In this document: piece after piece, positions 62,364 to 64,000 of the stretch
Numbering within the stretch: position 1 is the first letter of the stretch
How the letters are laid out: each line of letters begins with the position of its first letter
NCBI GenBank assembly: GCA_018241665.1
Contig: JAFEDK010000005.1
Coordinates: 310,001-374,000 of the forward strand
Source of the DNA: Pseudomonadota bacterium
GTDB taxonomy: Bacteria; Pseudomonadota; Gammaproteobacteria; Burkholderiales; Rhodocyclaceae
DNA length: 64,000 nt
Direction: 5' to 3'
The notes under the pieces: generated by a model
The model's database searches: none
Told to the model about the DNA's origin: nothing
Seen by the model: the letters and a program-made list of their open reading frames with translations, nothing else
Program-made: the position numbers and the translations under genes

Positions 62364-63469
62364 GGCCGGGCCTCGTAGCGGGACTGGGCCGAGCAGGCGC
62401 CGCATTTGCCGCAGCCGGCCTTCATCGCGGTGCCGCTGAGGCCACCGGCCTGCAGCAGCCCGGCCAGCGGGGCCAGCACGGCGTCCATGAAGGCGGCGTC
62501 GGGTGCCGGGTGGTCTTCCAGCGGCGTGCCGGAGATCGGCACGAAGGGCACCACGAAGGGATACACGCCGAGGTCGATCAGCCGCGCGCAGGCCGCCAGG
62601 ATGGTCTCGCGGCTGTCGCCGAGGCCGGCCAGGATGTAGGTGGACACCTGGCCACGGCCGAAGACCTCGACCGCCGCGGCGAAGGCCTCGTCGTAGCGCT
62701 CCGGCGGGATCGCCGCCTTGCCGGGCATCAGGCGCTGACGCAGCGCCGGGGTGAGCACTTCGAGGTGCATGCCGAGGCTGTCCACGCCGGCCTCGCGGAC
62801 GCGGCGGAACCACGCGAAGTCGTCGGGCGGCTCGAACTGGGCCTGCAGCGGCAGATCCACCGCGGCGCGGATCGCCGCGGCGCTGTCGCACATCACGCGG
62901 GCGCCGCGGTCGGGGGTCGGCGGCGTGCCGGTGGTCAGCACCATGTGGCGCACGCCGTCGAGCAGCACCGCCGCGCGGGCCACTTCGGCCAGCTGCTCGG
63001 GTGTCTTGTGGGCGATAGTGCGGCCGGCCGCCAGGGACTGCCCGATGCTGCAGAACTGGCAGGCCTTGGCGCGGCTCTGGTAGCGCGTGCAGGTCTGCAG
63101 CACGGTGGTGGCCAGCACGTCGGTGCTGTGCAGCGTGGCGATGTGGCTGTAGGGCACGCCGTCCAGCGTCTGCAGGCGGTAGAAGCGTGGCGGGCGGGCG
63201 AAGGCGATGCGCGCCACGTGCTGCCCGTCGCGGCTGAGGGTGGCCTCGCCGGCGGCATCCGGGCGGGACGCCACGAAGGGCGAGTGCAGCGCGCGGCCGG
63301 TGTGGAGCGGCACCATCACCGGCTGGCCGTCGATGAGGATGGCCGCGTGGTCCGACGGGCCGGCGCCGCCGCGCCGGCTGTGCAGGCCGCCGGCCGCGGC
63401 GTCGAGCCGGAAGCCGTGGCTCTGCAGCTCAGAGATCAGCTGTTGCGGGCGCAGCGCTGTCATGGACAT
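62360..63469 (-). CDS. Radical SAM protein, MSMEG_0568-type (Nit1C cluster)
   Basis: A 369-residue radical SAM enzyme. The cluster motif is unusual, [17 protein letters not shown], with C-x9-C-x2-C rather than C-x3-C-x2-C, as expected for this family. Later segments are [12 protein letters not shown] and [15 protein letters not shown]-terminal CGKCGACS motif could bind a second cluster. ATG 63469 has AGGAG 6 bp upstream. It overlaps the nitrilase gene by 41 bp, so translation is coupled. Confidence 0.88.
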   Translation of the reverse strand: MSMTALRPQQLISELQSHGFRLDAAAGGLHSRRGGAGPSDHAAILIDGQPVMVPLHTGRALHSPFVASRPDAAGEATLSRDGQHVARIAFARPPRFYRLQTLDGVPYSHIATLHSTDVLATTVLQTCTRYQSRAKACQFCSIGQSLAAGRTIAHKTPEQLAEVARAAVLLDGVRHMVLTTGTPPTPDRGARVMCDSAAAIRAAVDLPLQAQFEPPDDFAWFRRVREAGVDSLGMHLEVLTPALRQRLMPGKAAIPPERYDEAFAAAVEVFGRGQVSTYILAGLGDSRETILAACARLIDLGVYPFVVPFVPISGTPLEDHPAPDAAFMDAVLAPLAGLLQAGGLSGTAMKAGCGKCGACSAQSRYEARP

Positions 63470-64000
63470 GATCGACTCCTGCGGTTTCGGGGAAAGGGGA
63501 AAGCGCGTCGCGCAGGCCTTGCAGCGGCGCCTTGGGCGCCAGGTCGGCCTGCAAGGACAGCAGCTCGGGGCGGGCGTAGTGGCCGACCGAGTCCATCATT
63601 CGCTTGCGCTTGGTGATGAGGGCCATGTCCAGGTCGGCGATCAGCATGCCTTCGCCTTCCCGCAGGGGCTCGCCCAGGTAGTTGCCCTCGGGCGTCACGA
63701 TGGCGGTGTGGCAGCCGCCGCGCAGGGCCCGCTGCATGGCCGGATCGAGGGTGATCGCGGCGACCTGTTCATCGGTCAGCCAGCCGGTGGCATTGACGAC
63801 GAAGCAGCCGGACTCCAGCGCGTGGTGGCGGATCGTCACGGCGATCTGCTCGGCGAAGATGTTGCCGACCATCGAGCCGGGGAACTGGCTGGCGTGGATC
63901 TCCTCGTGCTGGGCCATCAGCGTGTAGCGGGCCAGCGGGTTGTAGTGCTCCCAGCAGGCCAGCGCGCCAATGCGCCCGATGCCGGTGTCCACCACCTTGA
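63429..64000 (-). CDS. Nitrilase, Nit1 type, C-terminal part (cut by window edge)
   Basis: About 190 residues of a nitrilase-superfamily enzyme are visible; the start lies beyond base 64000. The nucleophile Cys is in [18 protein letters not shown]. The catalytic Glu and Lys, which lie nearer the N-terminus in this fold, are not in the window. The rest matches the Nit1 branch ([33 protein letters not shown]). In Pseudomonas fluorescens the corresponding cluster is required for assimilation of cyanide. It is the first visible gene of the operon reading leftward. Confidence 0.87.
   Translation of the reverse strand, partial: KVVDTGIGRIGALACWEHYNPLARYTLMAQHEEIHASQFPGSMVGNIFAEQIAVTIRHHALESGCFVVNATGWLTDEQVAAITLDPAMQRALRGGCHTAIVTPEGNYLGEPLREGEGMLIADLDMALITKRKRMMDSVGHYARPELLSLQADLAPKAPLQGLRDALSPFPETAGVDHVHDSAAPATADL

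Overview
The window is high-GC DNA with short intergenic gaps, many 4-bp ATGA/GTGA gene overlaps, and housekeeping genes typical of a betaproteobacterium (polA next to a DUF2782 gene, dapF-DUF484, ruvA and ruvB, split pntAA/pntAB/pntB, long-form QueF). Gene content and the catabolic load fit the Rhodocyclales (Thauera/Azoarcus/Zoogloea-like), but no rRNA or other marker allows a firm placement. I recognise no tRNA, rRNA, insertion sequence or CRISPR array.

Layout. 1-24 kb is mostly housekeeping: a hydrolase cut by the window edge, a cupin, murB, queF, a CheY-like regulator, an MltB-type lytic transglycosylase, polA, a LOG-family protein, sppA, a CoA-binding protein, dapF-DUF484, rlmI, ruvB-(AI-2E family membrane protein)-ruvA, a GST, a HAD phosphatase and a UbiA/MenA-type prenyltransferase. 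At 21.6-24.2 kb three minus-strand genes match LvaA-LvaB-LvaC in type and order, the module that converts 4-hydroxyacyl-CoA to 3-hydroxyacyl-CoA through a phosphorylated intermediate. The three-gene transhydrogenase operon follows (24.4-27.2 kb), behind a structured leader and an operator-like palindrome.

27.9-52 kb looks like one catabolic island. A plus-strand group holds a BktB-type thiolase, a 3-hydroxyacyl-CoA dehydrogenase, a histidine phosphatase, an SDR and a PaaG-like isomerase. A long minus-strand group holds a flavin/2Fe-2S reductase, an acyl-CoA synthetase, two overlapping acyl-CoA dehydrogenases, an MDR reductase, a Rieske oxygenase, an SCP2-type thiolase homologue with a DUF35 partner, a TetR regulator, an SDR, a dispersed 2-oxoacid dehydrogenase (E2 core, stand-alone lipoyl carrier, E1 beta, E1 alpha) and a second Rieske oxygenase. 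The enzymes could oxygenate a substrate, activate it with CoA, beta-oxidise it and decarboxylate a 2-oxoacid; the substrate is unknown. Related AACAAAC-containing motifs lie before three operons and may be TetR-type operators.

52-57 kb has a TPR/glycosyltransferase-like protein and a large hybrid histidine kinase. From 57 kb to the end is a compact minus-strand Nit1C-type cluster: nitrilase (cut by the window edge), radical SAM, GNAT, AIR-synthase-like, glycosyltransferase, small MSMEG_0570-like protein, flavoprotein and a probable Pnap_2097/LnmK-like protein. This cluster family is linked to cyanide assimilation, but its chemistry is unresolved.

A family of short palindromic repeats (core GGGCGAATGAATTCGCCC) occurs about 30 times, almost always between genes. 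Seven sites are an identical-length 67-bp composite of two inverted copies. In places the repeat supplies a gene's first codons or its stop codon, and three repeat sites carry adjoining 6- or 9-bp tandem arrays.
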